Shown piece after piece: positions 1-11,071 of a stretch of DNA of 64,000 nt. The notes beneath the pieces were generated by a model. That model was not told the DNA's origin. It did not search any database and saw nothing but the letters and a program-made list of their open reading frames with translations. Position numbers and translations under genes: made by a program. The DNA lies in NCBI GenBank assembly GCA_013180625.2, contig SNVD02014772.1:682001-746000 (forward strand), read 5' to 3'. How positions within the stretch are numbered: position 1 is the first letter of the stretch; each line of letters starts with the position of its first letter. The DNA comes from Boswellia sacra (Eukaryota; Streptophyta; Magnoliopsida; Sapindales; Burseraceae).

Positions 1-1445
1 CAGGCTTTTACTATCCCTCTTGTGGAGATGGCCATGAAAGAGGTGAAGGCAGTATGTAAGATCCATTATTCAGTATATATGTTATCCCTGTGTATTTTCC
101 GATCCATCATGCAGAGAGGACCCTCTAGGGTTTGTTATGACATTGTAAGGGACTCTTTTATCATGGTATATTACGGTATTCTATTTTGTCAAAAAATCTC
201 GTTATATTTTACATGTGAGACACCAAATCTATGTAGAATGTCCATCGAACATCGAATGCTATTATAACATGCATCTTCATGCTTTGGAGTGCAGCACATC
301 TGAAAGGTTCTATAGTAAAGCTCGTGATATTAAGGCAACGGCGTGGCTGATTCCTGGCCTTATTTGCTTAACGCATTGCTTTGCGCCCTCTTGAAACAAT
401 CTGGGAGTTTACACTTTGTTGAGACTAGCTAGCTACATGTTATTAAGCATATATAGTAAATAAGAAATCACTTTTGGACTGTGTTCTGAATGTTCCTGAC
501 CACTATTCTGCTATATATATGGTTACTTAATTTATATATTTTTATTTTAAAGAGATTCCTATCTAAAATTTAATGTGTATTTCAATCTCTGTTTTGTATA
601 CCTCATCTTAAACTATTAACTAATTGTTAACTTATATATATCGTTCGGAGCATATCATCATGACATCTAACTTCAAGTCCTTTTAGTACGCGCGATTCAG
701 TTTTAAGGCATCATTTAACATAGTTTATATGTAACCAATATCAATTATATAAACATCAAATTGTAAGGGTTGATGGTTACAGCCCACCTACTACCTATAA
801 TAACTGTACTATTAAATATGTATAGTTTATTTAGCAGTATAGAATTGGTTATGCAACAGTGACGGTCCTTTTTAATGTTCGGGGAGAAACAACATACATG
901 TTTGTTAATTATCGCCATTTGGTGCCCACCTCTTGCTAGATGCATGCTCTTGCCTCTTTCAATCACTGCCATTCCTTGCCACTAGTATAGCAGATGTGAG
1001 CCAGTTGTGTGCTCCCGGCTGCTTCCATCATATATGCTCTATGAGAAATGAAGGGAAATTTAATTAAACTAAAACAAAAAATTGCAATTTTACATACAAG
1101 CTTATCACCCAAAATTACAATATTTTAATTATACTAGGCTTTTTATACTAATTTGAAGAATATGTATTTTACAGTTGTCTTTTTTCCAAAGTACCTTATA
1201 CCAAACGCATTTTTCAAAAGTTATATATAGATTCTTTGTTTATTTAAAAATTAAAGAATTATGTATATCTGATCCTCTTCTGTTTTTATAAGGCCAAGTG
1301 TCATCACAGTGTCTCTAATAATTCCAACTATAGAATCTGATAATACAAATCGTGATCACCTGAACTGATATGATTTGATTATATATATTTGATACCGTGA
1401 GCGTAATTTTAGTGAATTTTCTTGAAATTTCACATATAAAATTAT
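1..1445. other. AT-rich spacer, no supported gene
   Basis: I find no convincing gene here. The first 60 bases could be read as a short exon following a CAG acceptor (reading AFTIPLVEMAMKEV), perhaps the end of a gene lying to the left. The frame soon becomes unremarkable and there is no second exon to support it. The rest is AT-rich, with scattered short open frames that have no recognisable protein features. Confidence 0.4.
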
Positions 1446-1850
1446 GGGTAATGCTACATCTACAATCTATTTACAACTGTTTTTTATATAATCTGAGTTG
1501 GTAAGCCATCACTGGATGGGACAAAAATGAAAATAAATAAAATATGTTAAATTGAATAATATGATATTTAATCATCTAATAATATCATGCCAACTTAAGT
1601 TGTATGAAATCATAGTCATAAATAAGGGATCAAGATTCTCTCATGATCTGACCTTCACCATAACAAAATACAACTACATGATTGGTAGTTAATACACAAT
1701 AAATGAAAGAGGAGAGATAATATAAAAGATCTCAACCACTCAAAGTCAATAAAATCTACGTGACACAAGATCTAGAATAGTTAAGTTGAAGCTAAGATCA
1801 ATAGAAGATCTTAATTTATAAATAAATAAATTGTAAGTCTAGCATTACTC
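1446..1850. mobile_element. MITE-like foldback element, long member
   Basis: The left end (GGGTAATGCTACATCTACAA) and the reverse complement of the right end (GAGTAATGCTAGACTTACAA) match over roughly 25-30 bases. The interior is AT-rich and non-coding. The same terminal motif and an internal CTGAGTTGG block recur in the element at 4713-4892, so the two belong to one family. I could not fix a target-site duplication, so the superfamily is left open. Confidence 0.6.
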
Positions 1851-4712
1851 TAAAGTATTGATTAGATCATAATGAAAAGCTTTTCCCATCTGGGATTAGG
1901 GTTTGAGTTGAGGCCAGCTCTTATGTATGATTGATACGCTCTCATTAACTCATTATTAATCATGATTATTAGTGATAATTGGAAAATTAATATGCTTAAT
2001 AAAAGATAGCTAGATGTAATAATGCACATAAGTCGTTAATTAAAGAAGGTAATACGCAAACATATCACCGTCAAACACCAAATAAAAGGGGGAAAACACA
2101 CACATCACTCTTCTGTTATAATAAACCAACATCGATCACTTTCACAACAAAGGGGAAACAACACTCACATCTTATCCAACACATATAGGTTCCCTTTAGG
2201 GTTAAACACTAGGCCTAGCTAAGTGTGAACAAAAGAAAAATGGTCCTGAAAATATTCTCAAAACCTATCTTTTTGCCCATCATCAGTTTTAATTTCAATA
2301 GTTTCTTAATTAATCTCCAGCTTCAATTCATTTTATCAGTTGCGAGGTAGATAAAAAGCAACATAACTGTAAATATGTTGACTTCCCAACCATGCTAAAG
2401 TCATTTTAACCTATAATGTGGCTTGTGAAATTTAATATAATTTGTGCTCTACCCATCTCTCAAAATTATAAGATTCTGTCGTTGTCTGAAACAGTGAGCA
2501 GATACAGGTGCCTATAGTGCTATAGGAAGCACAATGGGATTGTTCTCCCATGTGAGGGTACGTGCATCTACAGCAAAATAAATTGCATGCGTATCTTAGT
2601 TGGATTTTTCACCTTTGTCTTCCCCTTATATGTATATTCTTTACTGTTTATTATCGACCCCTTTGGTCCTCTCAGTCTCAGACCATGCAGTAAAAACTCC
2701 CAGTACGGATGCATCACATGCACCGGAAGTAGCCAGAAATGATTAACTGTGAAACATAATTGATCCTTAATGAACACGAATTTGATTATATATGTTTTCA
2801 TGGACCAAAAAAATGAAAGAACATATAGATAACACCACAAAATTGGACAGAATTAAGAGAGTGATTGAGAATTAATTATTATATGTTAATTGACTTGTTA
2901 GTCGTTACTAAAATTATTGCCATTTTATGGTCATTCTTCTAGTCAACTTGGGGTAATATTTTATTGTTGAAAAATTTTAACACCACAAAACATCTTCCTG
3001 TTTCTTCCTTGGTTCGAGTTAGAAAGTGAAGCAAAGGAAAAGTCCTCACTTCAGTCGTCCCATCCCCACTTTGCAACTTTTCTTTCATCATCCTCTGTTG
3101 AACTTGAGCTTCTTTTGTCAAAAAAAAAAAAAAAAAATTGCATTGGCATACACGCAAGCTTTCTTTTCCGGGTGGGGCTTTATGTTAAAAATAAATCAAA
3201 ATACTTAGCTGCCTAAATTTGCTCAATTTACCCAAACCAAGAGTTGCTATGTTTCCGTCAATTAAACAAATTAAGAGGAAAAAAAAAAGTTTTGGGAGTT
3301 GGTAGCAGGTGTGTTGATTTCACAACATTTGTATACGATTTGTCAAGCTAACAAATATAAATAAATCTCAGGGCTATATTTTTTCTCTTATAATTTAATT
3401 TATATGAATGACGAGATATCGCTGTATGCAAGTCTTCCTCTCGACAAATGGAAATGTGTGTTTCTTCCTTTTTCTATATCTTTTCTCTTGAGACAATAAA
3501 AATTTGAGATCAAGACATTACGTGACCGGATGAATCCATTGCTTTTTCTAAGAGATATCACATTGACCAGACAAGTGGATACTATATCTAATTAACAATA
3601 GCACGCTCGAAAATAACAATAAAAAAATGGTCAACAATGGGCATCAAATGTTGCAAGGGTGTGACGTATCAACGAGATTTGGGGGTTCAAAAGATGAATA
3701 AAATTAAATGTTGATGAGTCGTTACATAGTTTCACTCGTTTACAAACAGAAAGTGATGAGAGAAATCGATATTGATGACATGAAAGATCCAAAATGTCTC
3801 TCCCTGACATGCAAAACAAGCATGCGCACAAAAGAGCGAGGGAAAAAGAGGGGGTGATATGGGGTCCCGATCCTATAAATCAAAGAATGGGTCAGCTTCA
3901 ATGCTTTCATTTTCCAAGCTCATGGGCCATCCCCAACCGCCCAAACAAAAGGTTCAACTGACCCAGAAGGACCAAAACCAAAGACAGCTCTATTCCAAAA
4001 GTTGCAATCTGAGTTGATTGATTGATTAGACGTGTCTCCAAAGCCCGGTGGGCCTCAGCACATGTCTAGTGAACAGAGCCCTAAATCCTTTCATGGGCAC
4101 CCACATTTTGGTGAGAATAAACCTTCCACATCACATCTCATGAGTTGCCCCCCTCCAGCTTAGCTACATGGTTGGTGGGTGTTTTCTTATTGTTCTTCAT
4201 TTTCATTTTTTTTTAATCTTTAAATTTTCTGTGCTTTTAACATTCCATGTCTTTACCACCAAACCATATCTTACATGTTTTTGCCTTAAAACTCAGACTC
4301 ATTTTGTGGATTTCTTTTGAATCGAATGAACTTTTTAATTGAATATATTTTAGTAAATGATACATGTATACTAGCCAGTTTGCTTGTAGCATCGTAGTTA
4401 ATTCATCGATTCTTCTATAATAGTAGAAAATCCATGTATTTTAAGTGATAAATAGTTCAATGAACCATATTTATACATTAGAAAAAAAATCAATAGATGA
4501 CATCAAAAATAAATATATCGAAAAGAGATAATATGAATCAATATTTTATAAATTTTTTATTAATATTATAATAAATTTGATTATTTTTTTTTTGTTGTTT
4601 GGAATTTGCTTCATGAAAATCTCCCTGGCACTTGGTGGCTTATGAAAACGGAGGGAATAATGTCAAGAAATGCTATACATACAATTAAACCAACTAACTT
4701 CGTATAATTTTA
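1851..4712. other. AT-rich intergenic spacer, no supported gene
   Basis: There are homopolymer runs and short open frames on both strands, none with a recognisable domain or plausible exon chain. The stretch at about 3840-4190 is less AT-rich and might be regulatory or an old gene remnant, but nothing in it can be named. Confidence 0.45.
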
Positions 4713-4892
4713 GAGCAATGCTACACTTATAATTCACTTACAATCAACTCTGTTACAATTTGAGTTAGCAAAATTTCACTGGAGAAGGATAAAATAAAAA
4801 TGAATAAAGTAAGTTGCATCTCCTGTAGTATTTTACCAACTCAGGTTGTAGGAAGAATTGATTGTAAGTAAGTTGTAGGTGTAATATTATTC
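4713..4892. mobile_element. MITE-like foldback element, short member
   Basis: This is nearly a complete palindrome. The first 70 bases (from GAGCAATGCTACACTTATAA) pair with the last 70 read in reverse (GAATAATATTACACCTACAA), leaving a short loop. It has the same termini and internal motif as the element at 1446-1850 but is less than half as long. It has no coding capacity, and the target duplication is uncertain. Confidence 0.65.
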
Positions 4893-5059
4893 ATAATCTT
4901 ATTTGATAAAATATTATTGAATGAATAAAAAAGCTAAAAAAGTTATAATGCATAATGTGAATAAAAATAAGAAATAAAAGCTTAATATAGATTTGTTATA
5001 GGTTAAAAATTACTCAAAATGATAAGTGGAATGATTAGTAGCTTTCTAAAATTATATTT

Positions 5060-5300
5060 TTTTTTTTACACCACATACTCATTATTGGATCAATGCAAAT
5101 CAATGGTTAAAATATGATGACATGTCAACTACAGTGTATTTATTAAGAATCTTTTTTTATTTTTGTTTTTAGCGTTTATTTTCTTTCATCATTACCTAAC
5201 TCCTCTCTCCTCTTTCCTCTCTGCTCCCTCCTTAACAATAATATAAATTCAATAAAAATAAAAATACCTCTCTATTCTTTACTTGACTCATCTCTTCTCC
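5060..5300. repeat. AT-rich repeat; uninterrupted relative of the hAT target site
   Basis: Read in reverse complement, this stretch aligns with the two sequences flanking the hAT-like element: about 17620-17694 on one side and about 41641-41830 on the other. Shared blocks include a pyrimidine-rich segment, a segment reading AAAGATTCTT followed by A/T-rich DNA, and a TGACA block. The copy here is continuous across the position where the other copy is interrupted. It is probably a MITE or old dispersed repeat, and its ends are not defined. Confidence 0.6.
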
Positions 5301-5840
5301 TCTTTTTTATTTCGGCTTCTTCAAGTAAAACTTATTAAAATAATTTTTTTTTAGAGAAGAGTTTCTAAAAGTAGAGCTTATATTAAAATGTTATTGATTG
5401 TTTGATGGGATAAATATAGAAGTACTTATTATAATTAAATTATATAAATAGAGTATTGCTATAAGAAAAGAATAAAGTAAAATTAAATAAATGTATTTAG
5501 ACATTTCAAAACCTTAAAAAAAAAGCTAAAAAAAGTTTTTCCCAAAAGCCTTAATTTTAGGCTTATCTTAAAAAACATAAAATAGCTTTTTTAATCTCCT
5601 CTAAACTCTTCTTAGGTGGCAATCAAATAACACAAAATAAAATTAAAAGAGTTTTTTTTAGCTGGTAGAAAAGAATAGACAAACGCGCTCTTACTCCACT
5701 TATCTCTTATCTCTTTTTTGTCTTCACTCAAAGACAAGGTAAATTGAATAAAAAATAAATCTTTTCAAGTCAATCAAAAGCCATTATTACTGTAAACTCA
5801 TCATGAAGCTCAAGCCATTATACCTTAATGCGTCATACCT
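5301..5840. other. AT-rich spacer left of the MULE
   Basis: There is no gene. The segment around 5680 (GACAAACGCGCTCTTA) resembles the end of a small transposon but has no partner that I could locate. The final bases contain two near copies of a TACCTTAAT motif next to the MULE target duplication at 5841-5849. Confidence 0.4.
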
Positions 5841-5849
5841 TAATACTTA

Positions 5850-6907
5850 GGTAAAATTGAGAAAATAGACAAATTTAGGGGGCCTGTTTGAAAAATGGAC
5901 ACGTTCTGAAAAATTTTTATCCCATAGACACTTTCGTGTCTAAAAGACAGAAATACCCTTGTACTATAATAATTTTTCAAAACGTTTATTATTTCATATC
6001 CCTTCGGACGAAATTGAAGAAAGACAGTAAACTAAAACAAAGAACAAAGAAACCAGTAACAGATCGAATCACTTCACTTCTCTGCCCCGAAACAACCTCA
6101 ACACCTGAAGCTGAGCAAAACGCGTAGGAACAACTTTCCTTAATCTCTCTGTAAATGGCGTGAAAATTTCATGTATGTGCAGTGTTTTCGTTATTGATCG
6201 CTTTGGTAACTGACAACCGCATTATATAGCTTAAAAATGGGTTATGTATGTGAACTAAGGTTAGAGATAGTGCCGTCTGTGTGAAAAAATGCTGAAAATT
6301 GGCTGTCGGTGTGCAAAAATCTGTTTTCGCAGTCGAAGGTTGAAGAAGACGAGTGTCTTCGAGTGTCGTCGAGTCTCGTCGAGTGTCGAGAAGTTCTGTC
6401 GGACCGAATCTCGACAATTCGGATGGTGGTGTCGAGTGTCTAGGCATTGCGTCGATTCTAGGTTCGAGTGTCGCAGGTTCGAGTGTCGTCGAGGGTCTTG
6501 TGGATTATCGACGTCGACGAAAGTTCGTGTGTCACGTGTCGAGAGTCGAGTGTTGGATACGGGGAAACCGACCTCCAGATGTCTCGAACCATGCATGTCG
6601 AGTGTTTCGAGAGTCGTCGAGACTATTTGTCGAGCTTTCGAGTACGTGCGTCGAGTGACAAACTTGACGAGTGTCGGATGCAAAAGATAGTCGAGTTCGA
6701 GTGTCGCATCCCATATGTTGAGTGTCGGGTATCGAGTGTGTATGTCGAGCGTCGTCGAGCGTTTTGGCAGAACACTCGTTTTTTCGACTTTTGCAAGCAA
6801 TTTCGTAATTATTTTTTGTCCACGGAACTTATATGATATGATATGTCTCAATCATGCAGGAAATGGAAACTTTACGCATACTCATTGTATACAATGGTTC
6901 TTGGACT
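5850..6907 (+). repeat. MULE left terminal inverted repeat
   Basis: It is the inverted partner of 16010-17063. The outer 400 bp are ordinary sequence. The inner half, about 6325-6780, is crowded with TCGAG/GTCGAG motifs. The repeat extends through the transposase start codon and first 18 codons, ending just after the codons for NGSWT. In MuDR, TIRs hold the promoters and transposase-binding sites, so this one probably supplies the transposase promoter and 5' leader. Apparent open frames on either strand through the TCGA-rich part are by-products of the repeat. Confidence 0.92.
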
Positions 6908-9681
6908 GTGCAAGAGAATGGTAGTTATTTGTATACCGGTGGGACGGGGAAGCCATTGATAATTCGTAGGTGTGCTACTTATAACGAGTTGGTTGACTGT
7001 ATTAGTACTAAAATAGGTTGGGATCTTCGTAAGAAAATTCTGAGTTTAGAGGTTCAATTTGCTTGTAAGGGTGTTCTTCCAATGCCGATTCGTATTGAGA
7101 CTGACGACGATGTTTGTTTTTTCATACAACATTGTTTGAAGGACCAACAATCATATACACCATTAGTTGTTAAAGTTGAAGATAGGGAGAAGCAAAGACA
7201 GAGGTCAGGGTCAGGATCCGATGCAATACGTAGGCGAGAAGGATCTTCTCATCCCTCTTTGTTTCGTTCAGCAAGTGGGAGCAACCAATTAAGTGAGTTT
7301 ACTCCTGTTTGTGGACAACCAGAATTGAATGACGATGTTGGCGTTGAGTTTGAGTAGTGTTCAGGGCATGTAGGGCATGAGTCAGTTGGGGTAGGGGTGT
7401 TATTTGAAAATGAAGAAGGAGTGCCTCCATCGATGCCATCGAGATTGGTACGTCATCTTGACAGCATTAGAGAGTTTGAGAGTCTAGGTAATATTGATGA
7501 TGTTAATGATGACGATGGTGGCAATGAATATTGCGAAGATACTGATGATGGTAGTGATGATGTTAGTGTGCATGTTGACGATGACAATAATGATTGCACG
7601 GTTGATATTGAGAATGATGTTGAGGGATTGGATGATTTGTTGCTGATGGGCACAATGTAGCCGGTCCACATTTCGATAATGAGGGAGAACGGGAGATCTT
7701 GAATGATGTGAACCAAGATGAGTCGTTTACCATGCCTTCTCCAATTCACTTCACACCTACCGTGCCTCCTCCAATTCACTCCACACCTACCGTGCCTCCT
7801 CCAACTCACTCCACACCTACTCGTCCAGTATATGGACATCAGGAAGATCCGGTGTCGAATAATGACAGCTCTCAGGCTAACACATTCAGGTGGATGCCAC
7901 CTATTGTGCATCCACCCTCCACAGTTGGCGATGATGCCTCATCGTTTGTAGTTGACGAGATTGAGGTTGGGGTTGGGCAGATGTTTAACAGCAAAACGAA
8001 ACTTCGAGAGAAGTTAGCGATGTTGGCATTAAGACAAAACTTTCAATTCAAGGTGAGGAACTCCAACGCCACAAGGTTCGAGGTTGTATGTCGGGCTGAA
8101 TCTTGTAAATGGCATTTACGTGCCATAAAGGTGGCCGATTCACATTTCTTCCAAGTGAAAAAGTATAAGAACCACCACACGTGCTCCGGAGCGGGACTTC
8201 ACCCAGTTCACAAACAGGCAACTGCACATGTCATTGGCAAACATATTAAGAGCAAATTCGTTGAGGCATCGAGAATATATCGTCCAAAGGATATTATGTC
8301 CGATGTTCAGGAGTCATTGGGTGTTAATATCACGTACAATAAGGCATGGAGGGCAAAGGAGGTAGCTTTGCAAGAACTTCACGGATCTCATGATGAATCA
8401 TTCACACTACTCCCTCAGTACATGTACATGATTGAGAAAGCAAACTCAGGGACCAAAACGTCGTTAGAAACTGATGAGGAGAACCATTTTAGATACTTTT
8501 TTATGAGTATGGGGGCCTCGATTGCTGGATTTGTATCATCAATTAGGCCAGTTATTGCAGTTGATGGTTCTTTTTTAAAAGAGAAATATAGGGGTACAAT
8601 GTTTTTGGCTTCTTGTATGGATGGTAATAAACAAATATACCCCTTGGCATTTGGAATTGGGTATTCTGAAAATGATGACTCCTGGAACTGGTTCATGAGA
8701 CAGTTGCGTGATCATGTTGTACAAAATGTCCGAGATCTTGTCTTTATTTCTTACCGTCATCGTAGTATTGAACGCGCTGTGGTAGCAGTTTTTCCTCATG
8801 CACTGCATGGATTGTGCACTCATCATCTTAAGGGTAACTTGAAGGCAACGTTCAAGGACAAGACTTTGTTGGAATTGTACTACCGAGCTGCAAGGACTTA
8901 TCATTGTGCTGATTTCAACTATCATATGCGACAAATTGAATCGCATATGCCAGCAGCAGCAACTTATCTTCGAGAGATCGGAGTCGAGAAATGGGCACGT
9001 TCACATTTTCATGGTCAGTAGTATAACATAATGACAACAAATATAGCTGAGTCCATGAACAGCTGTTTGCGACACCATCGATTCCTCCCGGTGATGTTGT
9101 TAGCTGATTATTTTTGGGCCAACTTGCAGAAATGGTTCTATGAGCGTCGACAGCTATTTGCTAACTTAGAATCACATCTCTCACCCTGGGTAAACAAGTT
9201 GATGGAGGAGCATTTAAAAGAAGGAGAGCGTATGAGGGTTAGTGGTATATCTCTTACTATGTATGAGGTTAGAGGCAACGACCGTGTTTGCATAGTTGAC
9301 ATGCACGCGCGTACATGCACTTGTCGGGTGTTTGATCTTGACTAGCTTCCGTGTGCACATGTATTAGCGGTATGCAAACGTATGAATCTACTTACGTGCC
9401 ACGATTACTGTGCCCATTGGTATACCACTGAAACATTACTACATGCATATGCTCTCCCAGTAGTTCCTGTTGGAGTTAGTGAGGATTGCGTGGTTCCTGA
9501 GGAGGTTCGCAGTAGAGTGGTTCTCCCACCAGTCATGAAGAGACCAGCCGGTCGTCCTCGGAGGAATCCAATCCTTTCTGTCGGTGAGTCTAGCTCCTTT
9601 CGATCTTGCGGGCGTTGTGGAAGTTCTGGGCACAATCATCAAACTTGTCGAAACCCAGTTTCGCTGCATGACAGGGGATGA
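6854..9681 (+). pseudogene. MURA-type MULE transposase, inactivated
   Basis: In order the product shows an N-terminal PB1-like region (about 6854-7190) and an acidic linker rich in Asp (about 7490-7655). Then comes the MuDR-type DNA-binding domain (from VGQMFNSKTKLREK, about 7972-8190) with its C-x4-C-x22-H-x-H zinc ligands, and the DDE transposase core from AVDGSFLK at about 8560. A SWIM-type finger (CTC...CAH, about 9316-9362) and a terminal CCHC knuckle (CGRCGSSGHNHQTC, about 9610) follow. It is broken: there are in-frame TAG codons at 7355, 9019 and 9343, and a one-base frameshift between about 7630 and 7660. The second catalytic aspartate, normally in an S-D-R-H context, is tyrosine (codon 8752-8754). 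The NIAESMN block with the conserved Glu remains. The start at 6854 is chosen because it gives MxxMETLRILIVYNG, typical of the family. A second Met three codons later is possible. Confidence 0.92.
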
Positions 9682-9684
9682 TGT

Positions 9685-9866
9685 ATACCAAATGTTGATG
9701 TTTGCAACATTGTCTATTTTTTTTATAACAATTCTTGAGCTTTTGAAATTAATATATTTCGGGTGTTGGATTTTGTCACTGTAAAGCAACATTATTGTAT
9801 TAAACACATCTTTATGTGCGTTGTCGTTAAACTAAATAATCTTACCTGACGTTCAGCCGTAGAAGG
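9685..9866. other. Transposase 3' region
   Basis: This AT-rich stretch between the transposase stop and the first internal TIR-like block probably holds the transposase 3'UTR and polyadenylation region. No conserved coding sequence is seen. Confidence 0.4.
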
Positions 9867-10075
9867 TCCCTGTACCAAAAAATCATTACGAATCTGATTC
9901 AAAAACTCGAAAAAACGAGTGTTCTGGCCAAACGCTCGACGACACTCGACGGACGAAACTCGACGCTCGACAATCGAAATAGAACACAAAATGAAAACGA
10001 GTGTTCGGTCGAAACGCTCGACGATACTCGACGGTAAAACTCGACGCTCGATCAACTCGACATGCGAAATACGAC
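9867..10075. repeat. Internal copy of the MULE right TIR
   Basis: From 9867 the sequence reads like the inner part of the right TIR. Shared in the same order are a TCC-GT-AC leader, CAAAAAAT(C/A)ATTACGAA, then CGAAAAAACGAGTGTTCTG and an ACGCTCGACGAC block. The corresponding right-TIR segment lies at about 16093-16175. After about 9945 it becomes CTCGAC-rich, as the true right TIR does. It sits directly downstream of the transposase gene in right-end orientation, so the transposase gene is enclosed by the left TIR and this copy. It is more diverged than the two outer TIRs are from each other. Confidence 0.8.
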
Positions 10076-10088
10076 ATAAATGAGCGAA

Positions 10089-10243
10089 GCTCGATCAACA
10101 CGTCACGCGAACCCCCAAAACTCGATCAACACGTCACACGAACCCTCGAAGCTCGATCATATTGAACACGAGCCCTCGAAGCTCGATCAACACGTCACAC
10201 AAACCCTCGAAGCTCGATCAACACGTAACACGAACCCTCGACT
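10089..10243. repeat. 31-bp minisatellite, about five copies
   Basis: Successive units begin with CTCGATCA at about 10090, 10121, 10152, 10182 and 10213, a period of 30-31 bp. The consensus unit contains CTCGATCAACACG followed by a CACACGAACC-type block and a CCTCGAAG junction. It lies inside the TCGA-rich tract following the internal TIR copy and probably arose by tandem duplication of one TIR-like repeat unit. Confidence 0.85.
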
Positions 10244-10805
10244 CTCGACCCAGAATTCGACAATTTGACTCGACCCTCGACCCTCGAAGACGGACACGCG
10301 ACACAAGATCTAGAACTTTAGGGTTTTAAGAAATCTCTCGACCGTCACTTCCCGCTTCACACAAACTTACTCCTAGACACCGTGTCAACTCTCGAAACTC
10401 ATAGAAACGCACAGACAATGGTTGGAACGCAAACAGACGCGCAGCGACAATCATCAGAACTCCAAGAGACGCTGACCACAGCACCCACATATATTGAGGT
10501 ACGACTTTATCGTTGCTTTAGACATACTATCGTTGCCATGCATGTTGTTTTTTTTCACATTGTGCATACAGTTTTCGCCTTGTTTGATATGGGAACGGTA
10601 GGGGTAAACCGACTGACGCCGTGAGGCGCCGTCGCGCGAGGGCTGTAATAGGATTGTAATCGGATATTTATATTATTGCGTTGACTTATTCAGTGGTTTT
10701 AGGGATGTTTAGTGATGTTTAGGTAGTTTATGTTTATATATGTGGACAGAAAATGTATAGTATCCGGTTGGTTTCGTTGCCAGGTTGCCGGAAAGGCGCT
10801 GTCGT
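10244..10805. other. Segment between the two internal TIR-like blocks
   Basis: The TCGA-rich tract fades by about 10330. A possible short exon runs from ATG at about 10419 (reading MVGTQTDAQRQSSE) to a GTACGA donor near 10499, preceded by a leader-like stretch (TTAGGGTTTTAAG). I see no acceptor exon that clearly belongs to it. The remainder has no recognisable content. Confidence 0.35.
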
Positions 10806-10819
10806 TTTTTATAGTAGTG

Positions 10820-11071
10820 ACACTCGACACTCGGCAAACGAGTGTTGTCGAGTGTTGTCGAGTTGTGTCGAGTCACGTCGAGCTTTATCGAGTCCTGTCG
10901 AGATTTATCGAGACCTTTCGAGTCGGTCGGGTTTTGTCGAGTCATGTCGAGTTTGTCAAGCTTTGTCGAGCTTTATCGAGCGTTTAGGCAGTTTGCATGG
11001 TTTTTTGCTGTTTTTTTGCCTTTTTGTGTCATATTGAACTATAAAGGACTTGTTTTTGTCAATTGAAGCAA
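10820..11071 (+). promoter_or_regulatory. Internal copy of MULE left TIR, probable protease-gene promoter
   Basis: GTCGAG-type motifs are packed between about 10825 and 10985, in the orientation seen in the left TIR. They are followed by a GAGCGTTT(A/T)GGCAG block like the one at about 6758 in the left TIR, then a T-rich stretch. The ATG of the protease gene follows at 11072, as the transposase ATG follows the left TIR. By position this is a TIR-derived promoter and 5' leader; that role is inferred. Confidence 0.65.

Noticed and set aside
3026..3208. Small overlapping frames on both strands around the poly-A run at 3120
   Set aside because: They are low-complexity with Lys or Phe runs from the homopolymer, and have no supporting signals.
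6261..6851. A 196-codon minus-strand open frame in the left TIR and matching plus-strand frames in the right TIR (16066-16742)
   Set aside because: The openness follows from the TCGA/TCGAG repeats, which lack stops in most frames. The peptide is low-complexity (Arg, Ser, Thr, Val) and all six frames behave similarly.
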